Assembly (NCBI RefSeq): GCF_000374065.1
Contig: NZ_KB893245.1
Location: forward strand, 62,001 to 126,000
DNA: 64,000 nucleotides
Source of the DNA: Spirosoma luteum DSM 19990
Lineage (GTDB): Bacteria > Bacteroidota > Bacteroidia > Cytophagales > Spirosomataceae
Direction of reading: 5' to 3'
Below the pieces are notes generated by a model. That model did no database searches, was not told the origin of the DNA, and worked only from the letters and a program-made list of their open reading frames with translations. Shown in pieces: positions 52,192-61,418 of the stretch. Position 1 is the stretch's first letter, and each line of letters starts with the position of its first letter. A program made the position numbers and the translations under genes.

Positions 52192-53153
52192 AAAGAGCAT
52201 TAATTTGTGGAGTTTCTGGTCAGGATGGAGCCTATCTTGCCAAATTACTGCTCGAGAAAGGGTATGATGTATATGGCGGTTCGCGTGATGCTCAGATGTC
52301 CTCTTTTGGCAATTTAAGCCGGTTAAGCATTCGGAAAGATGTGGAAGTTGTTTCACTAAGTATTAGTGATTTCAGAAGCGTACTTCAGACAATACTGAAA
52401 ATTAAGCCAGATGAAGTGTATAACCTTGCCGGACAAAGCTCAGTGGGGTTATCATTCGAACAACCTGTTGAAACACTGGAAAGTATTAGCGTTGGTACGC
52501 TCAATTTACTGGAAGCAATTCGGTTTAGTAATCTGCCCATAAAGTTTTATAGCGCAGGCTCTAGTGAATGCTTTGGTGACACTGGTAGTGTGGCTGCCGA
52601 TGAAATGACGCCCTTCCGCCCCCGGAGTCCGTATGGGGTAGCTAAAGCAGCCGCTTTCTGGCAGGTAGCCAACTACCGTGAAGCGTATCAGCTACACGCC
52701 AGCACAGGCATTCTGTTTAACCACGAATCACCCTTACGGCCTGAGCGGTTTGTTACTCAAAAAATAGTCTCGGCTGCCTGCCGTATCGCTGCCGGGAGTA
52801 ATGAGATGTTAACTCTAGGAAATATTGACATTGCCCGCGATTGGGGCTGGGCACCCGATTACGTAGAAGCAATGTGGTTAATGCTTCAGCAAGAACAGGC
52901 CAGTGATTACGTAATTGCTACGGGGCAGACGAACAAACTCCGCGATTTTATCCAAGTTGTATTTCAGACAGTTGGGTTGAATTGGGAAGAACATACCAAC
53001 GTCGATTCATCGTTTTTTCGGCCGACTGACATAGCCGTAGGTTATGCTAATCCTGCCAAAGCGTTTAACTTACTAAGTTGGCAGGCTCATTATAAAATGG
53101 AGGAAGTTGGAGAGATGATGGTAAAAAGTTTTTTGAAAACCAAATCAAGGTAA
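52188..53153 (+). CDS. gmd: GDP-mannose 4,6-dehydratase
   Basis: GMD converts GDP-mannose to GDP-4-keto-6-deoxymannose, the precursor of GDP-fucose, rhamnose and perosamine. The 321-residue SDR enzyme has GVSGQDGAYL (GxxGxxG, residues 8-14), SSECFG (Ser125, Ser126, Glu127) and Tyr149-x-x-x-Lys153 (YGVAK). The segment FNHESPLRPERFVTQKI is typical of GMD. It is slightly shorter than most, with a trimmed C-terminus. No fucose synthetase or aminotransferase lies next to it, so the product may be completed elsewhere. It overlaps the genes on both sides by a few bases, an operon sign. Confidence 0.88.
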   Translation: MKRALICGVSGQDGAYLAKLLLEKGYDVYGGSRDAQMSSFGNLSRLSIRKDVEVVSLSISDFRSVLQTILKIKPDEVYNLAGQSSVGLSFEQPVETLESISVGTLNLLEAIRFSNLPIKFYSAGSSECFGDTGSVAADEMTPFRPRSPYGVAKAAAFWQVANYREAYQLHASTGILFNHESPLRPERFVTQKIVSAACRIAAGSNEMLTLGNIDIARDWGWAPDYVEAMWLMLQQEQASDYVIATGQTNKLRDFIQVVFQTVGLNWEEHTNVDSSFFRPTDIAVGYANPAKAFNLLSWQAHYKMEEVGEMMVKSFLKTKSR

Positions 53154-53887
53154 TGATCAAACAGTATTCTCCAGACACGGTAGTAGCGAAACCTATTTGG
53201 CCAAAAAGAATTTTTTGGCGAATAGCAGAGAAATTCAAGTTAGAAAGAGTAGTCAATCTGTTTATTAATAAAGACAGCTATCTTGTTGATCAGGGCTGGT
53301 TTTTGAGCATTAGAACGGGAAAATCAGTTGGGGGGCAAGGACAGCCAATCCCTTGGCTAACGTATCCATTCATTAACTTCATTGAACCACGGCTGAAAAA
53401 AAGCATGACAATGTATGAGTTTGGTTGCGGAAATTCAACGCTGTGGTTTGCAGAACGGGTAGGTAGTGTGCAATCGGTCGAGCACGATAAAGAATGGTAT
53501 GAAGCAATAGCCCCAAAATTACCCTCGAATGTGAAACTTACTCTCGAAGAAATTGTCAGTGACGAAACCTACTCGTCCATTACTTTTATGGCTGTTTCCG
53601 ATGAGACTTCCTATTCTTCGGTAGTCTCGCATACAGGTCAATTGTACGACATTATTTTGGTAGATGGGGTATACCGAGCCAACTCGATTGCGCATTCAGT
53701 CCATTCCCTTAAAGAAGGTGGCGTTATTATATTAGATAATGTAGATTACGTAGAGTCGCAGGAATGCAAAAATTACATGGAAAAAGATGGCTTTAAAAGA
53801 CTGGATTTTTGGGGAATGTGCCCTATAGTTCATCACGACTCTTGTACTGCAATCTTTTACAAGGAAAATAATTGCCTGAATATATAG
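53153..53887 (+). CDS. Class I SAM-dependent methyltransferase
   Basis: This 244-residue protein has motif I MYEFGCGNSTLWFAERVG, an acidic strand end SVEHD and the motif around YDIILVDGVYR, then GGVIILDNVDYV. This is the Rossmann-like class I fold of small-molecule methyltransferases found in sugar-modification loci. Its start codon shares one base with the gmd stop (TAATG), so it is translationally coupled. It may methylate the glycan made here; the acceptor is unknown. An inverted repeat at 53928-53980 follows. Confidence 0.75.
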   Translation: MIKQYSPDTVVAKPIWPKRIFWRIAEKFKLERVVNLFINKDSYLVDQGWFLSIRTGKSVGGQGQPIPWLTYPFINFIEPRLKKSMTMYEFGCGNSTLWFAERVGSVQSVEHDKEWYEAIAPKLPSNVKLTLEEIVSDETYSSITFMAVSDETSYSSVVSHTGQLYDIILVDGVYRANSIAHSVHSLKEGGVIILDNVDYVESQECKNYMEKDGFKRLDFWGMCPIVHHDSCTAIFYKENNCLNI

Positions 53888-53927
53888 AAGGGTAATAACT
53901 GTTATTCAACATATTTACTTTGACCTG

Positions 53928-53980
53928 AGCAATCTTAGGTTTGAAAATTGCAGGCCTAAATTTTCAAACCTAAGATTGCT
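53928..53980. other. 22-bp perfect inverted repeat between methyltransferase and flippase genes
   Basis: Arms 53928-53949 and 53959-53980 are exactly complementary around a 9-nt loop. There is no T-run on either side, so it is not a standard terminator. The left arm contains TAGGTTTG (53936-53943), a match to the -7 box, and by symmetry the same octamer occurs on the other strand (53965-53972). Confidence 0.55.
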
Positions 53981-54094
53981 TATGTTGGCATTTGCCAAGT
54001 GCAGTATTTTAAGTTATATCGATAGTTAGCGTGACCTGTAAATTAATTATTTACTCGCTTTCCCGTTAACGTTTGAACTAACTCAGGTTGGGAT

Positions 54095-55594
54095 ATGTGG
54101 AAGAATAGTTTTTATAATACAGTGGGTGGAATACTAAAATTGATTTTAGGCCTACTGAGCGTGCCCATTTTAACAAAGACACTTGGCCTTGAAATGTATG
54201 GATTATATATTTCAACTAATGCTATACTAAATATTGCTCTATTCGCGGAATGGAGCATTGCCGCTACAATTACTGTATTTTTATCCAAAGAGATACGACC
54301 AATTTCTTCGCCGGCAATTGCAGAAGTGAAATATAGTGTGTTTACAAATGCAGCCATTTTTGCTCTTTTTCTGGCTGTTACTGCGGGCTTTATTATGGGT
54401 TTCAATGCTGAATGGATTGCTCAACTTTTTGAAAATCTCACGACGAAAGAGCGACTATTACTTAAAAATGCCCTACAGGTTAGCAGTGTGATAGTGGTTT
54501 CCCGGCTTATACACCAGTTTTTCTTAGGAATTCTTCAAGCAAACAGCAAGTATGGACTTTTAAACATAATTTCTACTACTTATACCATTATCAGTGTTGC
54601 CACCGCCTTAGTCTTAGGTGCTTTAACTGGAGATATTATTTTAATTCAGATATTTCAGAGTGTTTTTGCCATCTTAATGATTGGTGTATATTATAGAAGT
54701 TGCCAGAGATCTGGTTTATTCTCTATTCGTTATTTTACAAGGCCTGATTTAGTCCAATTTAAAGAGTTTACTGCTTATGGTACCCGTTTATGGATGCTGG
54801 CGATTGGTACGTCTTTTTTTTCACAAGGAGACCGGCTAATTATACTACGTTTATTCGGTACCGAATTGTCGGGTATCTACTCGGCTATTACGACGCTATG
54901 TAACCAAATAAACGTTATTTCAGCTATGCCTGTACAACCTTTGCTACCGCTAATGAGTGAAAGTTACGAGAAAATGGCAGAAGGTAACGCGGAAAAAATG
55001 CGGTCTTTTTTCATAAGATCTTTTACTGTTATCGTTTGTATTATTGTCCCTGCGGGCGCAGGAGTTATATTTTTTTCAACCCAAATTTCTCAAATACTTT
55101 TTAGCGATAGACGGATAGTAGATGCATCTACTATCCGTCTATCGCTCATTATAACTGCCTTTGCCTATGCACTTTACTCGTTTAACGCAGTGGGATATTT
55201 TACTTTGCTAGGCATCAAAAAAGAAAAATTTACTACTCAAATTGTATTAGTATCTGGATTCACAGCGCTTAGCTTAATTTATTATTTATCGACTAAATTT
55301 GGTATTATCGGTGCTTGTTTAGGAAATCTTGGTTATAGTATTACACTTTTATTAAATTATAAAGCGTCAAGCAAATTGAATATACCGAAATATAGCCTTT
55401 TCAAAGAAGAAAGTCTGGTTCTTATGGCTGGCTTGTTGCTATCTTTTATATGCGTAATTTATGATAATTTATTTATAAGTATAGGACTATATATGATTTT
55501 ACTTATTATTACTTTTTTGTCTTTGAAAAAACGACTAAACATATCTATTCTCTCAATAGATGGCAAAATGAATTCAATTTTTAAACGCTTTTAA
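54095..55594 (+). CDS. Wzx-type oligosaccharide flippase
   Basis: This 499-residue membrane protein has about 14 hydrophobic helices, beginning NTVGGILKLILGLLSVPILTKTLGLEMYGLY, the standard opening of the MVF/PST flippases (Wzx). It flips lipid-linked repeat units to the periplasm. The gene is AT-rich compared with the upstream export genes. It contains a perfect 44-bp palindrome at 55103-55146 within the coding region. Its last 21 bp overlap the 3' end of a minus-strand glycosyltransferase gene. Confidence 0.87.
   Translation: MWKNSFYNTVGGILKLILGLLSVPILTKTLGLEMYGLYISTNAILNIALFAEWSIAATITVFLSKEIRPISSPAIAEVKYSVFTNAAIFALFLAVTAGFIMGFNAEWIAQLFENLTTKERLLLKNALQVSSVIVVSRLIHQFFLGILQANSKYGLLNIISTTYTIISVATALVLGALTGDIILIQIFQSVFAILMIGVYYRSCQRSGLFSIRYFTRPDLVQFKEFTAYGTRLWMLAIGTSFFSQGDRLIILRLFGTELSGIYSAITTLCNQINVISAMPVQPLLPLMSESYEKMAEGNAEKMRSFFIRSFTVIVCIIVPAGAGVIFFSTQISQILFSDRRIVDASTIRLSLIITAFAYALYSFNAVGYFTLLGIKKEKFTTQIVLVSGFTALSLIYYLSTKFGIIGACLGNLGYSITLLLNYKASSKLNIPKYSLFKEESLVLMAGLLLSFICVIYDNLFISIGLYMILLIITFLSLKKRLNISILSIDGKMNSIFKRF
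55103..55146. repeat. 44-bp perfect palindrome inside the flippase gene
   Basis: Two 22-bp arms with no spacer, centred between 55124 and 55125, are encoded within the flippase. The frame runs through it without interruption, giving the segment FSDRRIVDASTIRLSL. Confidence 0.85.
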
Positions 55595-56395
55595 GGACTG
55601 TTCTATAAAAACTCTTACTTTGTCAATATTCTTCAGCAAATTTCCTTTTATGGAACTAACTAAACCGTTTTTTATTTTAGCCTGATATGTTTCATTAATG
55701 GCTTGGTATAACCTAGTGCTACTAACTCCTCCTGAGCGCATTCTGACGGTTGTTTTATCAACGAAGGAAGCAATCAACTGATCTTTGGGGCGCATAAGTA
55801 ATTCATAGTCCCCACATATTTTATAATGAGGATCAAAAACTCCATACTTGTCAAATAAAATTTTGGCATGAAAGCAGCCAACGTGCCATGTAATCATATT
55901 CTTTTTAAATAGGTCCCACTGCCACAAAGCACCTACCGTGCGAATGTATGAAAGGTCGTCATGAACTAATTCAATGCGAGAAGAAACATACTCTAACTGC
56001 TTACGATTCGGATGCTGACAAATATGATTCATATACACTTCTATCGTTTCTGGATATAGAATATCATCAGCACCAACGAACGCAATCCAATTGCCTTTAG
56101 CCACCGCCAGCCCTTTGTTCCAGGCATCGTAAATACCCATATCGGGCTCGCTAACCCAGTAAGCCAGCTGATCCTGATATTGCATAATGATGTCAACAGT
56201 ACCGTCGGACGAGCCACCATCAATAATGATGTACTCAAAGCTGGAGTATGTCTGTGATAAGATGCTAAGAATGCAGTCGTTTAAGTAAAGATGTGCGTTA
56301 TACACCGCTGTAATGACACTTACTTGAGGTCTGTTATCTGGTGTTGAAGATTTGGACATACTGATACTGGTTGGCTTCTTCATGTATATAGCCAA
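55574..56395 (-). CDS. Family 2 glycosyltransferase, opposite strand
   Basis: This 273-residue GT-A enzyme has VSVITAVYNAHLYLNDCILSIL, DGGSSDGTVDII and WIAFVGADD (the D-x-D equivalent). It is the only minus-strand gene in the polysaccharide locus. It overlaps the end of the flippase gene tail to tail by 21 bp and therefore needs its own promoter. Between it and the next plus-strand glycosyltransferase lie about 280 bp with two hairpins. It shares the GT2 pattern (D-A-G/M-G-I-Y-D-A-x-N-K-G) with the gene at 56679, suggesting related functions. Confidence 0.85.
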   Translation of the reverse strand: MAIYMKKPTSISMSKSSTPDNRPQVSVITAVYNAHLYLNDCILSILSQTYSSFEYIIIDGGSSDGTVDIIMQYQDQLAYWVSEPDMGIYDAWNKGLAVAKGNWIAFVGADDILYPETIEVYMNHICQHPNRKQLEYVSSRIELVHDDLSYIRTVGALWQWDLFKKNMITWHVGCFHAKILFDKYGVFDPHYKICGDYELLMRPKDQLIASFVDKTTVRMRSGGVSSTRLYQAINETYQAKIKNGLVSSIKGNLLKNIDKVRVFIEQSLKAFKN

Positions 56396-56530
56396 GTTTT
56401 ATAATTAAATTTGAAATATAAATTATCCTTGTTAAGGCTTAAAATCTTGCTAGGTTGGACCGCTGTTGCGATGTCACTTTATAAAGAAGAGAACCTCCCT
56501 ACTCTATTGATAACTATATAAGAGTGATAT

Positions 56531-56565
56531 CTTTGCCTCCTAAATGGTTATATGAGGAGGCAAAG
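56531..56565. other. Hairpin in divergent intergenic region
   Basis: An 11-bp perfect stem, CTTTGCCTCCT/AGGAGGCAAAG, with a 13-nt loop lies between the two divergent glycosyltransferase genes. There is no T-run. Confidence 0.45.
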
Positions 56566-56652
56566 ACCCGTATCTACAAAGGTTTCTTGCGGAATTGAAC
56601 TACAACGGCGTACTATTTCAGGCTGTAACATTTTTTAGAAATCTCTAATGTG

Positions 56653-56685
56653 AGAACATGTATTTTTTGTAAAAATACATGTTCT
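56653..56685 (+). other. Hairpin that contains the start codon
   Basis: A 15-bp perfect stem, AGAACATGTATTTTT/AAAAATACATGTTCT, with a 3-nt loop. The first ATG of the following glycosyltransferase (56679-56681) lies in its right arm. Confidence 0.5.
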
Positions 56686-57566
56686 ATTCTATATTGTCAG
56701 AAAAGCTATTTAGATTGTATAGTATGCCTGAAAGTCAATCATTAGAATTTCAAACTAACAGAAATCTGGAACTTTTGCCACATACCGTCGGAAAAGAAAC
56801 AGCAGGCTCTGAACCTGAACCTATTTTGTCTATTGTAATACCAGTATATAATGGAGTCCAGTTTATTGAAGCAGCTATTCAGAGTGTTATCAATCAATGC
56901 TATAAAGTTGAATTAATTATTATCGATGGAGGTAGTACTGATGGTTCTCTAGACGTAATAAAACGGTATGCCAACTGGATTACCTACGCTATTAGTGAAC
57001 CAGATGCAGGTATTTACGATGCAATGAATAAAGGTATTGACAAGGCAACAGGTAAATGGGTATTCTTTCTGGGAGCAGATGACGTTTTACAACCTGGTGT
57101 CCTGAAAGAGGTAGCTCCATACCTTTCTAAGGATAAAGTCTTAATTTTTGGAGATGTATTATTTGAAAATGGCTTGAGATTTCCTTCCTTCTTCAGTGCA
57201 AGAACAGTTTTTCAGAATACGATTCATCACCAAGGTGCATTTTATCGGTATTCGTTGTTCGATGGGTTTCGGTACAATACTAATCTTCGGATATTATCAG
57301 ACTATGAATTAAACCTAATTATATACCAACATAAACTACCTGTTCAAAAAGTACCTCTAATAATCGCTTGTTGTAGAGAAGGTGGAGCCAGTAGCCAGAT
57401 ACAATTATCAATCAGTGAAACAAATTATATACGATCATTATATCTGCCAAATAAGACATTAAATTGGGCCCTTGCTAAACTATTAAAAACATATTACGCT
57501 CAAAAAAGATTACGCTCATGGTTGATTGGCCTTTTTTATAAAAAAATTAAAAATAACTATGCATGA
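56679..57566 (+). CDS. Family 2 glycosyltransferase
   Basis: This 295-residue GT-A enzyme has LSIVIPVYNGVQFIEAAIQSV, DGGSTDGSLDVI and WVFFLGADDVL. The motif SEPDAGIYDAMNKGIDKATG is typical of Bacteroidota GT2s of polysaccharide loci. The start is uncertain: the ATG at 56679 is inside a hairpin arm, whereas the in-frame ATG at 56724 (MPESQSLEF) lies after it. The first 50 residues do not belong to the catalytic fold either way. Its stop overlaps the start of the next gene by 8 bp. Confidence 0.83.
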   Translation: MFYSILSEKLFRLYSMPESQSLEFQTNRNLELLPHTVGKETAGSEPEPILSIVIPVYNGVQFIEAAIQSVINQCYKVELIIIDGGSTDGSLDVIKRYANWITYAISEPDAGIYDAMNKGIDKATGKWVFFLGADDVLQPGVLKEVAPYLSKDKVLIFGDVLFENGLRFPSFFSARTVFQNTIHHQGAFYRYSLFDGFRYNTNLRILSDYELNLIIYQHKLPVQKVPLIIACCREGGASSQIQLSISETNYIRSLYLPNKTLNWALAKLLKTYYAQKRLRSWLIGLFYKKIKNNYA

Positions 57567-58452
57567 CATTGAACAGGATCTAGTTGGAGAGTTTCTTCAA
57601 AATACCCTGATCGTTATCGTATTGTATAACTTTAATCTTTACGACTCTATTACGTACAAATGCTTAGAAGAAGCATTTGTACGTAAGTCAAAACAGAAAA
57701 TTGATTTATTTATTTATGATAACAGCCCTGTTGCTGATATTCATTTAGGAGAATTTACCAGCAACAGCAAATTCAATTTGTTATATCTTCACGATCCAAG
57801 CAATCCAGGGGTCAGCAGAGCATATAATAGAGCAGCAGATTGGGCCAAAAGTAAAGATAAAAAACTATTACTTGTCTTGGATCAAGACACTAAGTTGCCA
57901 GCCGAAGGATTAGTGTGTTATGCACAAGCTGTAACATCTTTCCCTGAATTTCCATTATACGCTCCACAAGTATACAGCGGGGGGATACTATACTCCCCCT
58001 GTCGATATGTTTTTCAGAAGGGATCTAATCTTAAAGGTATCGACCCTGGTGTTCACCAAACTAGATATCGTAGTGTGATCAATAGTGGTCTATTAATTAA
58101 CTTGTTTGCTTTTCATAAAGTTGGTGGTTATGATGATGAAGTCCAACTCTATTTTAGTGATCATGTATTTTTTGACAGAATCAAAAAATATTTCCCCAGA
58201 TTTGTAGTAATAAAATGCCGCTTAGAACATCAACTTTCCAGTGTAGATTATAATGATTTATCAACTGCCTTAATCCGATTTGCATACTACAGCAGAGGAG
58301 CAAGGCAGGCTAGCCATAATAATAACTATCAATATGCAAAGCATAGTATTATGGTGGGTTTGCGCAGTTTAGCAATGAGTTATAGGTTTCGATCACTGCA
58401 ATTTTTGAGTGTGTTTAAAGAGAATTTTCTAATAAATTCTGATAAAGCCTAA
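57559..58452 (+). CDS. Family 2 glycosyltransferase, rhamnosyltransferase-like
   Basis: The ATG at 57559 gives about 297 residues; the frame opens earlier but inside the previous gene. The segment PGVSRAYNRAADWAKSKDKKL, followed by LVLDQDTKLP, has the layout of RfbF/WbbL-type rhamnosyltransferases (D-Q-D instead of D-x-D). YFSDHVFFDRI in the second half is also consistent with that group. Rhamnose as donor is a family-based guess. Its start overlaps the previous stop, so translation is probably coupled. Confidence 0.78.
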   Translation: MHDIEQDLVGEFLQNTLIVIVLYNFNLYDSITYKCLEEAFVRKSKQKIDLFIYDNSPVADIHLGEFTSNSKFNLLYLHDPSNPGVSRAYNRAADWAKSKDKKLLLVLDQDTKLPAEGLVCYAQAVTSFPEFPLYAPQVYSGGILYSPCRYVFQKGSNLKGIDPGVHQTRYRSVINSGLLINLFAFHKVGGYDDEVQLYFSDHVFFDRIKKYFPRFVVIKCRLEHQLSSVDYNDLSTALIRFAYYSRGARQASHNNNYQYAKHSIMVGLRSLAMSYRFRSLQFLSVFKENFLINSDKA

Positions 58453-58466
58453 TTTAAAATTTTTTC

Positions 58467-59756
58467 ATGCAACTAGATTACGATATAATTCCTGAGGTTT
58501 TATTATGGGCTACCATTTTTTTTATAATACTGTACGTATTATACCGACGGTATATATATTCTTTTATTGATCCACTTTTTATTTTTGTTTTTACTACTGC
58601 CTTCGCAAGTGTACTGGTCATCAACGTTCTAGAAGATACGTCTGCAGTGGTGAGCTTTTTTGTGTGTCAGCTTTTCTTATTTTTAGGCTTTGATAGTGTT
58701 CAGCGATTTTCAACACTATCTCCAGCCAGTGACGATAGTGATATTAAGTTTGGAAGTACATCTACGTTAGAAATGACGGTGTACATTTTATTTTTCATGT
58801 ACGTCATAGGGAACATAGTACTATTTTTCACAAAAGGATTTGCATTATTAAGCGATAACCCAAGTGATTCCAAAGTGGCAGATTTTCGCGGTGGTTTCGG
58901 TATAATTAGAAAAATAAACTGGTCTGCTGGTAGCTTTGTTACAACAGGTCTACTCTATTTATACTTGAAAAGTAAACGAAAAAAATATCTTTTTTTATTG
59001 CTGATTGTAATTATTTTTACTGCAGTTGAAGGTTCAAAAGGTTCTCTTTTAAAAGTTTTAGCTGCCTTTGCATTCTTAGCATATCACCCTATTTTCAGAG
59101 GAAGAGCGGAAATTTTTATTTTATTTAAGCGATACATTCCGATAGGAACTTTAGCGTTAATAACTATATTCTCTGTTGTTTTGCTTAAAGAAAATCAGCA
59201 AACAGACCAAGCTATGTTTGCTTTAGCACGTCGTTTCCTGTACAGTGCCGATTCAATATTATATTATTATACGCCTGTTAATATAAACTATTTTTCCCGT
59301 TATAATTTCATGGACTATCCAGCTTATTTGGCGAACCCTGTGTTAGGTTTTTTTAGGATCGCCCCTTATAAAGAAGTATTTGGGAATATCATGGTTGAAA
59401 ATGCGCTCCCGGATTTTGCCAAAGCTGACGTGATAGTAGGACCAAATATTCCTTTTTACATAGAAGGACAGATATTTTTTGGCTATTATGGCGCTTTCAT
59501 TCATAGCTTTCTCATTGGGGCCTCATATTCATTAATCAGATTATTGTTTTTTTCACTCAAAAGTGGTTCCAGTTTTTTTTTTATATTCCTCTGTACCTTG
59601 TCTCAAATAGCAGGGAATATAATTACTGATACATCATTATTTGTAACCATGCTTTCTGATACGTGTGTCTTTGTATTACCCGTTTATATTTTGACTAATT
59701 TTATCCTTCACAGCAAAGTCACGATTAAGCATGTAAGCTTTTCAAGAATGATATAA
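58467..59756 (+). CDS. Wzy-like oligosaccharide repeat-unit polymerase
   Basis: This 429-residue protein has about 11-12 hydrophobic helices and one larger external loop (about residues 250-340, with FARYNFMDYP-like SRYNFMDYPAYLANP and FFRIAPYKEVFG). This is the form of O-antigen/EPS polymerases, which share little sequence. Its place after the flippase and among glycosyltransferases supports the call. It joins flipped repeat units in the periplasm, with length set by the Wzz-like protein. No other candidate polymerase is present in the window. Confidence 0.75.
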   Translation: MQLDYDIIPEVLLWATIFFIILYVLYRRYIYSFIDPLFIFVFTTAFASVLVINVLEDTSAVVSFFVCQLFLFLGFDSVQRFSTLSPASDDSDIKFGSTSTLEMTVYILFFMYVIGNIVLFFTKGFALLSDNPSDSKVADFRGGFGIIRKINWSAGSFVTTGLLYLYLKSKRKKYLFLLLIVIIFTAVEGSKGSLLKVLAAFAFLAYHPIFRGRAEIFILFKRYIPIGTLALITIFSVVLLKENQQTDQAMFALARRFLYSADSILYYYTPVNINYFSRYNFMDYPAYLANPVLGFFRIAPYKEVFGNIMVENALPDFAKADVIVGPNIPFYIEGQIFFGYYGAFIHSFLIGASYSLIRLLFFSLKSGSSFFFIFLCTLSQIAGNIITDTSLFVTMLSDTCVFVLPVYILTNFILHSKVTIKHVSFSRMI

Positions 59757-59788
59757 GCTTTAGTAATAGTAAATGACAATCTAATTAT

Positions 59789-60490
59789 ATGATTAGTGTA
59801 TGTATTGCCACTTATAACGGCGAACGTTACGTAACGAAACAGTTGCTCTCTATACTGGCGCAGTTGAGTGAATATGATGAAGTTATTATATCAGATGATA
59901 GGTCAACGGATAATACAGTAGCTGTCATCAAAGAAATAAAAGACAGACGCATATCAGTAACAGTAAATGAATATCGTTCCGGTCCAGTCGGAAACTTTGA
60001 AAAAGCGCTAAAAAGAGCAAAAGGAGAGTACATTTTCTTAGCTGACCAAGATGATATTTGGTTACCAGGCAAAGTAAATTCTGTCTTACCTCTGTTACAT
60101 AATTATGACTTAGTATTGACTGATTGTATAGTTATAAACGAAAATAATGAACTTATAATGCCTTCTTTTTTTGAGTTTCGAAAGAGCCAACCAGGCTTTT
60201 GGCGAAATCTATATAGGAACTCGTATATGGGATGCTGTATGGCTTTCAAGCGTACAATTCTAACATATACGCTGCCCTTCCCTGATGAAGTGCATATGCA
60301 TGATTGGTGGATAGGTTTACTTGTTGAAGTTAATGGGTCAGTATACTTCCATAATCAACCACTCATCAATTATGTTAGGCATGGGAGCAATGCATCACCA
60401 ACAGGTGAAAGCGGATATGGAGCGTTGAGACGATTAAGGAATAGATACTACCTCTTAACTAATCTGTTGTGGCGTTCGATTTCTCTGTAA
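59789..60490 (+). CDS. Family 2 glycosyltransferase, short form
   Basis: This 233-residue GT-A enzyme has ISVCIATYNGERYVTKQLLSIL, SDDRSTDNTVAVI and FLADQDDIWLPGK, the D-Q-D-D-x-W signature common among rhamnosyl- or glucosyl-transferases of O-antigen loci. It is compact, with only a short C-terminal extension (GALRRLRNRYYLLTNLL). The gene is AT-rich like its neighbours and precedes the next glycosyltransferase by 4 bp. The acceptor is unknown. Confidence 0.83.
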   Translation: MISVCIATYNGERYVTKQLLSILAQLSEYDEVIISDDRSTDNTVAVIKEIKDRRISVTVNEYRSGPVGNFEKALKRAKGEYIFLADQDDIWLPGKVNSVLPLLHNYDLVLTDCIVINENNELIMPSFFEFRKSQPGFWRNLYRNSYMGCCMAFKRTILTYTLPFPDEVHMHDWWIGLLVEVNGSVYFHNQPLINYVRHGSNASPTGESGYGALRRLRNRYYLLTNLLWRSISL

Positions 60491-60494
60491 TGAC

Positions 60495-61418
60495 ATGTAT
60501 ATTGAAACTATGGTTACTGTAATAATACCTACTTATAATGCTGAAAGGTATCTAAGAACTTTGCTTCTCAAGCTTAGCGAGCAGACATTACCACATCGAC
60601 TAATTATAATTGATTCAGATTCTTCAGACAGCACAAAAGAGATAGTAATTGACCATAAAGTAGAATTGATTCAAATTGAAAAAGCATCGTTTAACCATGG
60701 TTCTACGCGTAACCTTGGAGCTAAACTGGCTAATTCTGAAATAATAGTGTTTATGACTCAAGACGCTCTTCCTGCATCCTCAAACACCCTAGAGTGCCTG
60801 GTTGATGCACTGTCAAGCCGGGAAGATATCGCCTTGGCATATGGTAGACAATTACCTTACCCTAATACGAAAATATTTGAGCGTTTCGCCAGGATGACTA
60901 ATTATCCTGAAATAAGCGTAGTGAAAAATAAAAACTTAATACCAGAAATGGGTATAAAAACCTGTTCCTGTTCTAATTCATTCGCTGCTTACAAGAAGAA
61001 CGCTTTACTGGCGGTGGGTGGATTTCCGTCAAACACTGTATTAGGTGAAGATGTGTCAGTGGCTGCTCGTTTGATATTAACGGGGAAGTCAATAGCTTAT
61101 GCAGCAGAGGCCGAAGTATTTCATTCACATGACTACACTGTAGGCGAAGAATTTAAGAGGTACTTTGATATAGGGGCATTTCATCGTGAAGAGCGAGAAA
61201 TACTGAGCAACTTTTCCAAAGCCGAATCTGAAGGGTTTAGGTATGTACTTCAAGAATGGAGTTATTTGCGGCAGAATGATCAGCTCATATCTATCCCCAT
61301 GCAGTTGTTACGTACATTTGCTAAGTATACAGGTTACAAGCTTGGGATTTGGCAAAAGTACATACCAAATTATCTAAAACGCAAAATTAGCATGCATAGC
61401 TCTTTTTGGATGTTATGA
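60495..61418 (+). CDS. Family 2 glycosyltransferase, rhamnosyltransferase-like
   Basis: This 307-residue GT-A enzyme has VTVIIPTYNAERYLRTLL, DSDSSDSTKEI, then FNHGSTRNLGAKLA and VFMTQDALP. The F-N-H-G-x-T-R-N and M-T-Q-D-A motifs mark the rhamnosyltransferase group of GT2. The start at 60495 or the ATG five codons later (60510) both fit. Its 3' end overlaps the frame of the acyltransferase. Together with the D-Q-D type enzymes and gmd it suggests a deoxyhexose-rich polymer. Confidence 0.82.
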   Translation: MYIETMVTVIIPTYNAERYLRTLLLKLSEQTLPHRLIIIDSDSSDSTKEIVIDHKVELIQIEKASFNHGSTRNLGAKLANSEIIVFMTQDALPASSNTLECLVDALSSREDIALAYGRQLPYPNTKIFERFARMTNYPEISVVKNKNLIPEMGIKTCSCSNSFAAYKKNALLAVGGFPSNTVLGEDVSVAARLILTGKSIAYAAEAEVFHSHDYTVGEEFKRYFDIGAFHREEREILSNFSKAESEGFRYVLQEWSYLRQNDQLISIPMQLLRTFAKYTGYKLGIWQKYIPNYLKRKISMHSSFWML

